The translations under genes were made by a program, and so were the position numbers. The notes beneath the pieces were generated by a model. It ran no database searches. It was not told the DNA's origin and saw only the letters and a program-made list of their open reading frames with translations. A DNA stretch of 64,000 nt from Mactra quadrangularis (lineage: Eukaryota > Mollusca > Bivalvia > Venerida > Mactridae): contig CM046303.1 in NCBI GenBank assembly GCA_025267735.1, positions 55,321,403 to 55,385,402 of the forward strand, in the 5' to 3' direction. The stretch's first letter is position 1, and every line of letters begins with the position of its first letter. Of this stretch, positions 34,506-47,400 are shown piece after piece.

Positions 34506-37500
34506 TAGTCACAATGAATGAGGAAGTAATTTACTGTGAATTATTTTGTACAGTAATTATTACAACACTAGATATTTCTCATGGAATATTTTGCTTTTAT
34601 TTTCAGGATGCGTTCAAAGATCTTGCAAGTTAAAAATGTCTATAACATTGTAAATTAAATCTGTATCCTGTTTTGAAATATGTTTACAATATAATGAAGA
34701 GGCCTTTTTATCACTCTGATAAAGGTATGTTTAAGTTAGGCTATCAAACCATCAAAACAAAAACGGTTTTGTATACAGTGACCTTTATTTTCTCAAATAT
34801 GGCATTTAGGACTTAACATAATCATTTAAAATTGCAGGATTTTGCAATAACCAAGGTGGTCTTTATAGAGGAACTTTACTGTATATGAAATTTCAATAAG
34901 AGCTTACTGCAGTATATATTACATGCGCAATTTGCAACAGAAAACCATGAAGCAAGTTTTATCATAACTAACAGACTAGGAGAAAGACACAAATTTATGC
35001 AAACATGAAACTGGACCTTAGTTGTATGTACAATAATGTCAAATTCATAGTACACGTATAAATATAATGTATAATATAATCAAAAGTAAAAAGGCCCTAT
35101 AGAGAAAATATTTAGCACTTAAATATGAATATATAAAGCAATTATCCAGCATTGTAGAAAATGCAATAGAAAAGAGAAAGTAGTAACAATGCTTTCAAAG
35201 CTTTCAGTTCAGAATTAATAATGTATTGAAATTGTTGATATTATTACATACTTGTATCATTGAAAAAATTCTATGCCAAAAAATTTAACCATATATGGAA
35301 AACAAAAATATCAAAAAGTAATTGAATGTAAGTTGAACCCAGGTTGAATATTTACCATTATCTCTATGTAACAAAAAACAATAGGTCCAATATAAATTAA
35401 GTATCAATAATGACTTGGGTTTTTTGTATTGTCAACTTTCTGAGAGGCAATTTTATCTTATCCTGTTTTAATGCCATGGCCTTTATACACTAGCCTGAAA
35501 TCCCTAACTAGTGAAAATTGTTTTGAGCTAGTGAATATAAGTTATTTTAGATAGTCAGGCTAGTTGATAATTTTGCTTATAATCAAAAGCCATAAAGTAT
35601 AAAACAAAAACAAATCGGACTAGTGCTTGAGATAAGATTAGGTAATGACTGTTGTTTTATCATTGAAAGCTGACATGTTTTTTTTCTAAATTAGACAATT
35701 TAAGATGGTACATCTTAGCTAGGTGAGCACTAAATAACTTCCTCTCAGGTATGTTGACTTTAATATATCACCTATATAAAGCATACATGTCTTGGTAGGG
35801 AAGGTGAGATATCAGTACATCAGATTTAGAGTTTTTCAAGGTTATGATATAAATACAAAAGAAAGAAAAGAACCTATTTTAACAATATTTCTCAAGCAAA
35901 TAATACTAATGTAGAAACTAATTACAAAAGATCGAATCAGTAAACATGATATAGAATGTAATTCTATCGATAGAAAAAATGTTTATTCTAAAAATAACAG
36001 AACTTTTGAAAGAAGAGTACTTTACCTGTTGATTTAGTAAACAATATGAATAGACCATAGAAGAAATGTTTATAAAATATGAATTTGTGAAGTTGATAAT
36101 CATGAGAGACTAAAAACTGAGTTAAATGAACACATATTTTACGCTTCTCTATACATTCAAAATAAACTTCATAAAAAAGGCCACAGGAAAAATGGTGAAA
36201 TCTTTGAAAGAGCATTCTTGAGGTGATGGAAATAATAGATTGTACCAAAGTATGGTCAAGTATACTTTATGTCACTAGGTCACAATGACTTAATTATTTG
36301 ACCTAGTTATTCAAAAGTAGGCCAATGATGAAAAATATTTGACCTAGATATTTGAAAGTAGGTCAATAATGAAAAAATAATCAATATATGAAATTTAACA
36401 TAATAATGTGGAATTGGTCAGGATTTTTGAAGGCAGGTCAAGTCTAATGATGGAATCATTGACAATAAGTACAAGCACAAAAAGAATGAAACAGGAGAAA
36501 TATAAACAAAAATCTAATGTATGTCAATGTGTCAGTACAAAACTAGTCTACATTCTTACATGTAGTTAGACTAGTTTTATACTAATCCATGCATTTCAGA
36601 CGAATCAACATTTCTTATTGATAAGCCAGCACAAAATTAGTCCAAACTTTAGTCTTCAAGTAATAAAAGGATGTAGGCTAGTTTGTGCAAACCCATCAAC
36701 ACCTTGAATGTATATGTGGCAAAGCACACATATACATGGAACATGTACTTGTACAGAAATGAAATATTCTAATGACTTTTTTTTGATTAACAGAAAAGAA
36801 AGACTACAATTCATTAACCATTCAACCAAAATTACAACTAATCCCCACAGCAGAATTTATCCACTAAACATTTTGAAATAAATTGAAAATTTTGCATAAT
36901 ATTTTAACTCATTCTAACCTAACATATATTCTCTCTTATCAAGCACTGACTGGTCGTCATAGTAATATCATATATAATCTACAAATACACACTTTGATAG
37001 TTATAACACAAAACCAGTCTCAGTTTTCAAATAGATCAAATAATTTATCAGAAATTTAATCTCTCTCACTCAATAAGTAGCAGATATAATTGAAAATAAC
37101 TGAACAAAACCAATCTGTTCTTTCCACATTTTTTAAAATGGAAAAATGAAACTAAACAAAAACAGCAGCAAAACCAAAGTCTAAGTTTGATAGAACCAGC
37201 ATGACGGTAAAGTTCTACTCTCTTCCTAGACCAACCCAACATCTCTGTAGAACACAATAATACAGTACTCCATCATAACCATCCCCTAGTTCCTAAACTG
37301 TCCTTAAACCACTTCATTCTCTTCCTTTTCAGACTTCTGAAGTGATCAAAAGCCTGATGTTGCCTCTCTGATCTAGCACAAATATATATATATCCTAGGA
37401 ATTGATATTAAGGATCAGACTTCATGTATTATCCAATATGAAGGTAGGAGAAATTGAAAAACAAATCCATTTCTGACGTATTCAAGAACCAGTCAAATTA

Positions 37501-37878
37501 CGGATCTAATCTCAGACATAATTCTGACATCATCCAAGAACCAGTCTAGTTTCCTTCAAAACTAAACTGACATCAATAGATAAAACCCTAGAAACACTCA
37601 AGGGTCATATCAGAAATCAAGACCTAGTCTGACTGTATGGACAGTATTAGGAAGGACTAATCAGACACTGCATATATTCTGGTATCACAACACTATTCCC
37701 ATCACTTTTACACACTATCAATCACAAATTGCACCATATCCGAGTGATAAACAAACCATGTAATTATAAACAAAATATATAATATCCTATGTATATATAT
37801 ATGTATATATATATATATAATATTCTAGCACTTTGTGACCCAAGGGTTTAGTACGAAACGCTTCCTTCAAGAATAGTT
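34506..37878. other. downstream of G-alpha 12/13; possible long 3' UTR or intergenic
   Basis: No coding region recognised. It includes a dispersed repeat with ACTAGCCTGAAATCCCTAAC (35485-35640, resembling 53040-53180 on the other strand), diverged ATTTGACCTAG..AAAGTAGGTCAA units (36290-36440) and an AT microsatellite near 37790-37822. The G-alpha 3' UTR probably enters this stretch from the right but its end is not visible. Confidence 0.4.
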
Positions 37879-38448
37879 TTATTGTAACATCAACGACTTT
37901 AAATTATCCTGAAGTATAATGTCTTTCACAGCCTGAAATACAAATTTGATATTCTCAGTGTCTATTGCTGTTGTAAAATGATGAAACAAAGGCTTGCTAC
38001 GTTCACGTCGTCTCTCATCAAATAATCCGAGAATATAATTCTGGACATCTTCAAGGCAATGAGGATCACCCTCAAAATCACTAAAGGAGTCTTTAATGCT
38101 CACAACTTTCACTTTCTCCTCCAACAAGTCTGTTTTGTTAAGGAAGAGAATAATGGACACCTTTGAAAATGTTTTATTGTTTATAATCGTTTCAAATATG
38201 TCACATGACTCGGTGAGTCTATTCGTTTTCCGATCTTCCATCAACACTTGATCAAACTCGCTAGATGAGGCAAGAAATAGAATGGACGTGATGCCTTCAA
38301 AGCACTGAAACCACTTCTGTCTCTGTGACCTTTGACCTCCAACATCAACAAACAAAAAAGGTATTCCTTTGATATCAAACTTATGCTCAATGATTCCTTT
38401 TGTAGCTTTTCTAGCATGTAAGATGTCTAACTTCACAGGTACGTAACC
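37879..38448 (-). CDS. GNA12/13: G-alpha 12/13 exon 3 (switches, NKTD, C terminus)
   Basis: Acceptor CAG then GGTTACGTACC; encodes 189 residues from [18 protein letters not shown] to LKSLMLQ and stop. All GTP-binding motifs after the P-loop lie here. Phase 0 with exon 2. Confidence 0.96.
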   Translation of the reverse strand, partial: GYVPVKLDILHARKATKGIIEHKFDIKGIPFLFVDVGGQRSQRQKWFQCFEGITSILFLASSSEFDQVLMEDRKTNRLTESCDIFETIINNKTFSKVSIILFLNKTDLLEEKVKVVSIKDSFSDFEGDPHCLEDVQNYILGLFDERRRERSKPLFHHFTTAIDTENIKFVFQAVKDIILQDNLKSLMLQ

Positions 38449-41400
38449 CTGGAAATATAGTAGAAAAACATTTAAATGTTACCTTCATTTTTTAACAAAT
38501 ATTCCTTTTTTTGGTTTTGGATTTAGGCAATAGCAACACATTGTTCACACATTGTACTAGCTTAGTTGGTAGCACACAAATGTACTGACTAAGTGGTCAT
38601 AGGTTCTATTCCCAGCTGGGTTATACTTTCCTGGAGCTAGGTAAAAAAATAATTTCTATGGCGATTTTCTTTCCTATCTGATGGAATTATGCCCATAGTA
38701 ACAGGTTACTAACCTGAGATTTAGCCTTCCAAATGATAGTGAGTAGTTTGTCGGACTGCCTTTACAATATTTAATATACATGTATTTATATATTTTAATC
38801 TTATACAATATTTACCTATATTACCAGTATATAACCTATGCAACGGCATTAAACCTAAAAGCATAAACTATGACTAAAAGTCTAAAAAATAAACGAAAAA
38901 ATACACTTAAATGTTTTAAAATGAAGCAAACATAATAAACAATTATTAAGAACTTTATACAAACCAAATATATTGATTCTTGGAATTAGACATTAAGGGT
39001 ACAATATATTTCACATTCAAGACACAATAATGATAGTTGAGACAATATTAAACCATCATATAGACAACATTCTGCTATACCAGAGTTCATACATCAAAGT
39101 CTATAGACGATTCAGTTCTATGCAACTTTTAATTTAGAAACATTTAATCATACGCTTGAGGCAATAAGAATTTTTTTCCATGAAATGATCTTTGAAATTT
39201 AGTGAATCAATAAATAGCCAGTAATAACTTTGTTCAATGTTATACTAACAGAAAATCACAATATGTTTTATAAAACAGAGTTCTAGAATGATATTTTTCA
39301 ATAGTTCTGTTTAAAAATAATCACATAAGATAGTAGAAATTATTATTTAATGCTCAGTCGATGTAATAAAAAACAAATGAAGGAGTGAACTTTATCCAAT
39401 CATGTTATCCTTTTGAAGATTGTTCTTAACCAAAGAAAGGAGTTGAAGTCTGGTGGTAGGATTCTCGTTTAGAGATCGAGAGGTCCAAAGTTCGAACCCC
39501 ACTAGGGGCACCGCTGAATTCCTTCAGCAAGAAATTAACCTACAATTGTTCCACTCCATCCAGTTGTAAAGAATGCTGTGAAGGATCACCTTCCTGCTTA
39601 GAGATCAAGAGGTCCTAAGTTCGAACCCCACTAGGGAACAGCTGACTTCCTTCAGCAAGAAAATTAACCTACAGTTGTTCCACTCCATCCAGTTGTAAAG
39701 AATACTGTGAAGGATCACCTTTCTGACGATTATTTAAATGATCAGGGCTTATTGAACAAAAATGGTAAAGATGGATGAACATGTATCTGGAAAGAATCTT
39801 CTCTATTTAACTATAGATATAACATTGTATCCAACCTTTATCTTAAATCTTAATTCATATATTACATCATGCAATTAGACAACAGTCTAGAATATTTAAT
39901 AAGTTGAATCATTACTATGCATTGTCATTAACCTAATTTCCGCACACAGTGTAAAACCATTAAAGTTAGATGATAAGTTCTATCAGTAATTATTATCATT
40001 AAGGTATACAGTCCCTACTCACAGTTAAAAATTTATTTTGTGAAAGTATCATACAAGTTCATCAATATGATAAAACATCACAATATGTTAATAATTATGC
40101 ATGGAATAGATTCATTACATTACTTGCAATTTCAAAAATATTTGACAAAACTTTGAACAGGACTGAGTAGTTATCTCCCTTGCAAATGAAAAATAGAATA
40201 ATTTTAAATGCTGACATTATTAAAATATCTATCAAGGTAAAAAGTTTAGAAATACAATGTACAAACAATAAAAATATTTCTAGAACAACAGGTTTTAAGC
40301 TGCCATAAAGCATAGTTTTAGTCAGGGATTTTATACCTTAATGTAAGTTCCTATATTGTTGTAGTGAGTGAGTGAGACAATTATTTACTTAAGTATCATA
40401 GTTACTTCACTGGACTTAACGCTTTGATCTTTTCACTGTTCAAAGTCAAAACTTTAAGATCAAGGTTAAATTCCATGACTAATTATGTAAGATAACTGTT
40501 TTTTAAGTGCTAAGACAACAGCTTCAATCATACATAATAAAATAAAATGGAGAATACCAAACCTAGCACTATATTGTAATATTCTATGCAACTATATAGC
40601 ACTAGGTAGCACATTATTTCCTAGCCAGCTGATTTTCATCAAAGGGTCATAACTCAGCAAAAAATCAAAAGACCATAACCAAATTGGGATATGCTTATGT
40701 CTGCCTGATATCTGGTATATGAGTGAAGTTTGAATCAAATCCGTGAAAAAGGTACTGAGAAATTGAGCAGACAAGAAAAAGCTACAGACTGACTGACTGG
40801 TTGACCGACCAACAAGTTGACTCCTATATAACCCCCCATTAATTTATCTTTTGAGGGGGGGGGGGGGGTATAAAAAGCTTCATATAAAGTCACAAGGTAG
40901 TAATTCTCTACAGTATTGCAACTGCCTCTAAATTTCAGTATAAAATGGTTACACAATCATGTTTTCTTTAAAGTTTTGAGTAAATGTATGCATACTAAGA
41001 TGATTATTTAGTTATTCACTGAACAATTGATTACAATCTTTTTTTAATGTGACGATCATAATAATAAATTCTATATATTATAAAAATATATAGTTCTAAT
41101 AATATATAAACTTATGTTGCATCACTTCAGCCGTAATTATTCTTACAAAAAATGTATTCTCACAAGCAAAGTAATATTTAAAAATAGCCGAAAAAAATAC
41201 CATTTATAGAATTGTTTATTTGCTTAAGCCCCTAATCACTGTCCTGGGAGTATCTAAAGAGAGTTGGAAACCCACTCCAAGAGAAAATTCTTTGACTGGT
41301 CACCCCACTACTCTGAAACATTCAACAACCATATAAGAATTATCAAATTTACCCTTTCTATAATTCTACAAACTTAGAGTTCAATGAACTTTTCACTCAT

Positions 41401-44400
41401 CAGCTAAATACCTAGATGTATATGTTGAAAATTATCACTAAAAAATTGAGACATAGCTTGAAGCAATAGAATGCAACTATACAATTAGTCTCAATTTAAT
41501 TATTTAGCTAATTGATGAAAATTAAGAACAAAATTTCATACCATGTCTCCAATCCGCTCTATATTAGACATGAAGTATCGCATGGAATCACCCTGAAAAT
41601 ATAAATAAATAAGTAGAATTAAAAATCATACTTTATTTAACAATGTCAAACAATTTAGCGCTGGGATTTGGAATCTCGTGCCCGAGGGGGTGCGGGTTCG
41701 AATCCCACCCGGGGAGGTTATATAGTCCATTTTTTCTCAACTGTGACTGTCAAAGCTTGAATAATTTCATGGTGACTGAATGCATTGTTTTTTTGTACTG
41801 GCGGCTTAATTATTATAAAAAATATCTTGACGAAAACATATCATACGACATAAGAAGCTTTACTCAATCATAATACACACTTTTGGAAACTCATGGGTGT
41901 ATTACGGCAATAATTTTAACAAACGCATTCATCGTGAAATTATTCATGTTTTGACAGTTGAGAAAAAACGAACAATACCCTTCCATGAAAATTTGACAAT
42001 AATGTCGATTTTCCTCCATTGATTAGATAATATGGAGAAGTTTCCGGCCTTGTGGAAGGGTAGGTGAGTACTGGTTGAAGACAATGGTCCAGGAAAGCTA
42101 GGTTAGGTGCGCTGGATGCCGTAAAATGACCTAAATTGTGTTGACACGGCGTTAACTCCAATAAATAAATAAAAATAAATAAATACAATTTAGATGAATA
42201 TGTACATTTAGAGTGTAAAACTAGACTGATTATATAAAATAAGAAAATTGCATTATAGTCTGATTTTATTCGGTGAGCCGTGACAGGTTGGATGAGTCTA
42301 ATCATAACCATGACGATAGGTATAACCAGTAAATACTACACTAAAAATCAATACAAACTATAATATCTCAAGTATATATGCGTGATAGAATAATTCAAAA
42401 TTATTGTTCAAATTAGCGCAGTCGGTAACGAGTCAGAAACGTGTGGCCAAAGCATAAATTTTACTGCAGTGGTTCGAGCCTCACCGCCTCCACATTTTTT
42501 AATTTATTATCATATACATGTTTAGTTGTCCGTATCATATAATGATTGTTGTGCTATAATTTGATCTTGTTTAATTTCTATTTGCTTTATTTCCTTGGTT
42601 CTTTATATTTTATATCCAGCAATTTACATTGTACCGAATAATAATACATTTATATTATACATTCGGCTTCAAATGCAGTGGCTGATTAGAAACCAAAACT
42701 AAGATATAATCGAACGAATGTGCCAAAGTTACATGCATCCCATTTCACTTCTCTTTCTTATAAAATGCATGTGCATAGAATCATTTCTATAAGACACGGT
42801 CGTGACAGTTAAGTGTATGACATCAAAGTAATAACTAAGCACAAACTCAGGCGAATATGCATATTCTGTTTTATATACATTTGGCTTCGTGCTGCACAGA
42901 GATTTCGAGTTGTACGTTTCCATGATTGCAAAAAAAATAAAAATAATAAAAAAAGAATAAAGGATACTAAGCAGGATTCGAACCCGGGGTAGCAAAAGCA
43001 ACGTCTATCAATCCAAGTGTCTTACCACCACGACTATTGAGTCACTTAAATCAAACTTGAATAATTATGATAAACACAGTAATCAGTTGCTTGGTTAAAT
43101 AAGCTGTTACCTTTTTGTAGGAATATTCCAAAAATCTATAAATACAAAAGTGCAGTCACGGCTCACCGGATAAAATCGGACTATAACCCCATGTGATGGT
43201 TACCTCGGCATTGCCAAATGCCATAAATATATAAATTGTTACAATTCTTAATTTTCCGACATTGTTAGCATTTCATTTTTCTATATAAATGCCTTCACAT
43301 GGAAAATTACTCACAAGCAAGAAACAAACCTGGGCCGATTCAGTGAGAATGAACAACAGAAATGTCTTCTCTGCTTATGAAATTTGTGCCATAAATGTTT
43401 TGCTAAACACAATAGGAGAATTCTTCAATATAGATTTGACTAAAAATTAAAGAGATTTGAATACCCTGAATCTTCAAGGCCGTAAAATTGAGGTTTGTTT
43501 AATTATTGTAGTTGTCTTATCTATAGTTTTACCGTATATCAGGAAGAAATCTATGAGTTATGTGGCATAATCAGGTTTCATTAAGTATATTTGGCATGAT
43601 AATGATAATTTATTAGTTTACAGAGTTATCATTTATATACTGTCAAGAGTTTTTTTTGTAATCACCGACAATATAACCTCTGAATGAAGTAATACTAACC
43701 TACATCTTTCAATATACAATAGGAAATATTGTATAGAACATTCTTAGGAAAATAACACAAGATTCTAGGAATGGATGAGACTTTAAAGGACGAATTTGAT
43801 ATAATTGAAACTATTGCTAAATATTCACATTTGTTTATATGTTAACTACTTAAAATATTGACCTATTCCTGATTTAAAATTAAATCAAAACCTTGACATT
43901 GAATATATATAAACCCTTTACAGTCAAAGTTCACAGGCTCAAACATCATTTGGTCCAACAACCTGGTTGACTTAAACACTTCACCAATCTATTTCCCTTT
44001 TTTATACAATCATATGAAGAAAGCCCTGCATGGTCTAACAGAACAGGGTCAAACTCTCTTACTAAAATTCAGGTGCTGTGGGTTATAATTTCATAGTAAA
44101 TTGATTGATACTCTCAAACAATAGATCTGCACATTTTGGTATTCAAGAACTTCTTAAACGCTTCACAAAAACAATTCATGGTTTAATTAAAGTAAAAATA
44201 CATCAAAACACAGAGAAGTAAATTATTCTCGGCATTCCATGGTGATTTTTTTTGATAATAGGAGAAATAACGCAGACAGAGTGAAACAGATGCCAAATTA
44301 TTTATAGGTATAAAACAGCTATAGAAATGAGTTAAACATAATGTGTGATAATATAGATAAGATGTTTTATAATAGATCTGATAAGATCATACCATAATCA

Positions 44401-47400
44401 TAGGGCAGTAAAATAACTAATAAAATCAACTTATATAATACCTGAGTATTACCTAAGTATACAAAACTTGATTAAATCAGTTTTATAATTATTACCAGTC
44501 ATAAAACATGGGTTAAACTGTACCATATTCATTCATTCTCCTTAAATTATTATTTAATACACTATTTGGATTATAGATTAAGATTAAAATGCTAATGAAC
44601 AGTCAATGATCTCAGATCAGCCTACAGTTAACAGTATATCCGATTAACAATATTGGAATCATGGAAAAATCAGAAGCACTTCATTTTGCTCTTCCATTAA
44701 ATCTAAGTAATTAATTTTAATATTGACCACTTCTAAATTTTGAGGGGCTTGTATTATCAAAGATTTTATGACCTATTTCATAATTATATAAACATAAGAT
44801 ATTTAGATAAAATGCTGCCCAGGTGCGTAATTGTACATGTAAATATATATACCAAACCTAAACTAGACCACAAATATTTTGACAGGGTTCAATGACATTG
44901 GCCTGAATATGTGAACTTCAGCTAATATTTAAACCAAGAATGTGATAAGAATATAATCAGAGTATTTAATCATGCATGTTCAGAAGGTAAACAAATGTTA
45001 GTTCTAGCATCATCAGTCTATAGAATAATCAAAGCGCTGATAGCGCTGTCAGACATGGGGTTTTGGTAGAGTATATGGCTGTATACACAACTCATATACA
45101 AGCGATACAAGGGACCCTTACCTTACATAAACTAGATAAGATATACACATGCTTCTTATTGTCTGCTTGTTAACGCTTAATGCGGACTATATTAATTGCA
45201 GTGGTAATTATCCCTTTATTTGCGCGCCCACAACCAAATGTAATTGTCCGCGACAAATTTTGATGTGGATTTGCCACAGTCCACTACTAAACATGGGGAA
45301 ACCCCATGTAAAAAAAGAATTGAAAAGCAGCATGTAAAATAACTGCTATGTCATTACTGATTAGCCAGCTTATAGTGATAGTAAAATTATCATTCACTCT
45401 AAATCCTCTGCACAAATTATATTTGTGAATGACCTACTAAATGGCTTGATTCATTTTATGAGTGGAAGATTCAGAGTTAACCATCAAAACTTGAGAGAAA
45501 GAAAAGAGGTCATAAGGCTTAAATTAAAATTAAGTTTGTTTGCCCTTTACCGACCGACCCGAAAAAATGCCGCCGACTCAAAACATTTTATTTCGAAAAA
45601 TATGTGGTATTTTTTTTATTGGTCACAACCGTTATCTTATTACTTTCCATAAGTTTCTTTACGCTAATAATATTAGAAACAAGAAGCGCCGCAATGCGAC
45701 GAAACCAGGTTTTCAACGACCAAGTTTTGATGTGACAGGAATGATTCATTTGAAAGCAACAAAATCAATACATGCAAAATGAAGCAATTACGTGGAAACT
45801 GAATTTCTATTTTAGCAACAGTGACCTTGACCTTGATCACAGACACCTGGGTAGCAATCCCAAGCTGCCTCTTGATATAAGCTACCTATACACCAAGTTT
45901 GGTGTCAATAGGCCAAAGCAAACTAAAGTTATTGAGCGGAAACCAAAAGTTGACGCCCGTCCGCCCGCCGACTTCGGCATTACAATAACCTGGTTTTTGT
46001 TGAAAACCTGGTTAATAAAATACTTTTCCTACCAACCGACCCAACCCAAAAATTTAGAGTCCGTAAAGGGCAAACAAAGTATTTTTTAGCTTAGGCCTAA
46101 TTATATGCACTATTTCATGTTATTAGGATATATGTCTAGAAAAACAAGAGCTCCGCTGGGCGGGGCATTATACGCCCGTGTGCAGTCCATGCTGTGTTCT
46201 ATCTCATATAAAGTCCCTGTGACCTTGACCAATGACCCCAGGATCTCAGAATAGGTCCCATTCTTAACAGGAGGGCTATCCAAAGCAAAGATTTTGAGAA
46301 CCTAGGTACAGCCATGGTTGATTTATCACCGACACAAAGTTTTCCCATACAAACTTCCAGTGACTTTGACCCTGGGGCCTCAGAACCAAAAGTTCTCGCC
46401 CTTGACCCAAAGAGTATTGATACATAAAATTTGGTGATCTTAGGTAAAGTTGGTTGTTGGACAAGGTTTTTCCTCATGATTTTTCTTTTGACTTTAACCT
46501 TTAACACAGGGACCTAAAACCAAAGGGGCATATGCTAGACATTAAGGCTACCCTTAAATAAGATTTGGAAAACCTACAATGTAGGTACAATTATTATTGA
46601 GTTACTGTCCGGAAAATGTTTCAATATGAATTAAGTCCCTGTGACCTTGACTTTTGTCCCTGGGGTTTCCAAATCAAAAGAGAACATCAAATACCAAAGA
46701 GCTATCAACACATTACATCTTGACAAATGGGCTGATCCACATAAAATTTGGTTAACCTAGGTACAATCATTGTTTAGTTATTGTCCGAACAAGGATTGTC
46801 CAAATGATGCCCATGTGACCTAGATCTTTGACCCAGTTTTGACCCAAAACCAATTGGGAACATCCTTAACACATGGGCTACCCTCACATAAAATTTGGTG
46901 AACTAAATTCATTTTACTTATTAAATATAGCATTATTTCCATGGTCTGCCATTTTGACTTTGTTAACATATTGATTGAACATTTGAAGTCTCTGCTTGGT
47001 AATTTGATATCTTCTGGATGATGGTTTAAACTTGACCCAGGGGCCGCAAAATCAATAGGAACATCCTTGACACATGGGCTACTCTCACATGAAATTTGGT
47101 GAACTTAAGTGCAGTCATTGTTGATTTACTACACATACAATGTTTTTCAATATGATGCCCCTGTGACCTTGACCTTTGACCCAGGGGCCCTAAAACCAAT
47201 AGGACATAACCATGACACATGGGCTACTCTCCTAAAACAATTTAGTGAACCTAGGTACATTGGTTGTTCAGTTATTGTCTGGACAAGGTTTTTCCATATG
47301 ATGCCTCTGTGACCTTGACCTTTGGATCTGGGGCCCCAAAACCTATTGGGAACATCCTTAAGACAAGGGCTACATTCACATAAAATTTAATGAACCTAGG

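Larger units (their letters stand above)
38449..41541 (-). other. G-alpha 12/13 intron 2
   Basis: A 3.1-kb GT-AG intron holding SINEs at 38550-38865 and 39447-39740 and a degenerate dispersed repeat at about 40615-40870. Remainder featureless AT-rich DNA. Confidence 0.8.
42254..43185. mobile_element. TA-flanked TIR element (928 bp) with tRNA-like segments
   Basis: Left arm TAGTCTGATTTTATTCGGTG from 42256 and its inverted partner CACCGGATAAAATCGGACTA to 43183, both bordered by TA; arms about 32 bp with two differences, outer match continuing through GAGCCGTGAC. Inside are tRNA-like sequences on both strands: + strand 42411-42495 (TAGCGCAGTCGG, GGTTCGAGCC) and - strand 42970-43045 (box B GGGTTCGAATCC). 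No transposase frame. Confidence 0.75.

Noticed and set aside
45149..45337. 62-codon + strand frame with a hydrophobic start, cysteine-rich (secreted peptide candidate)
   Set aside because: Lies in an intron of the opposite strand gene, no splice or polyadenylation support, and no recognised cysteine framework.
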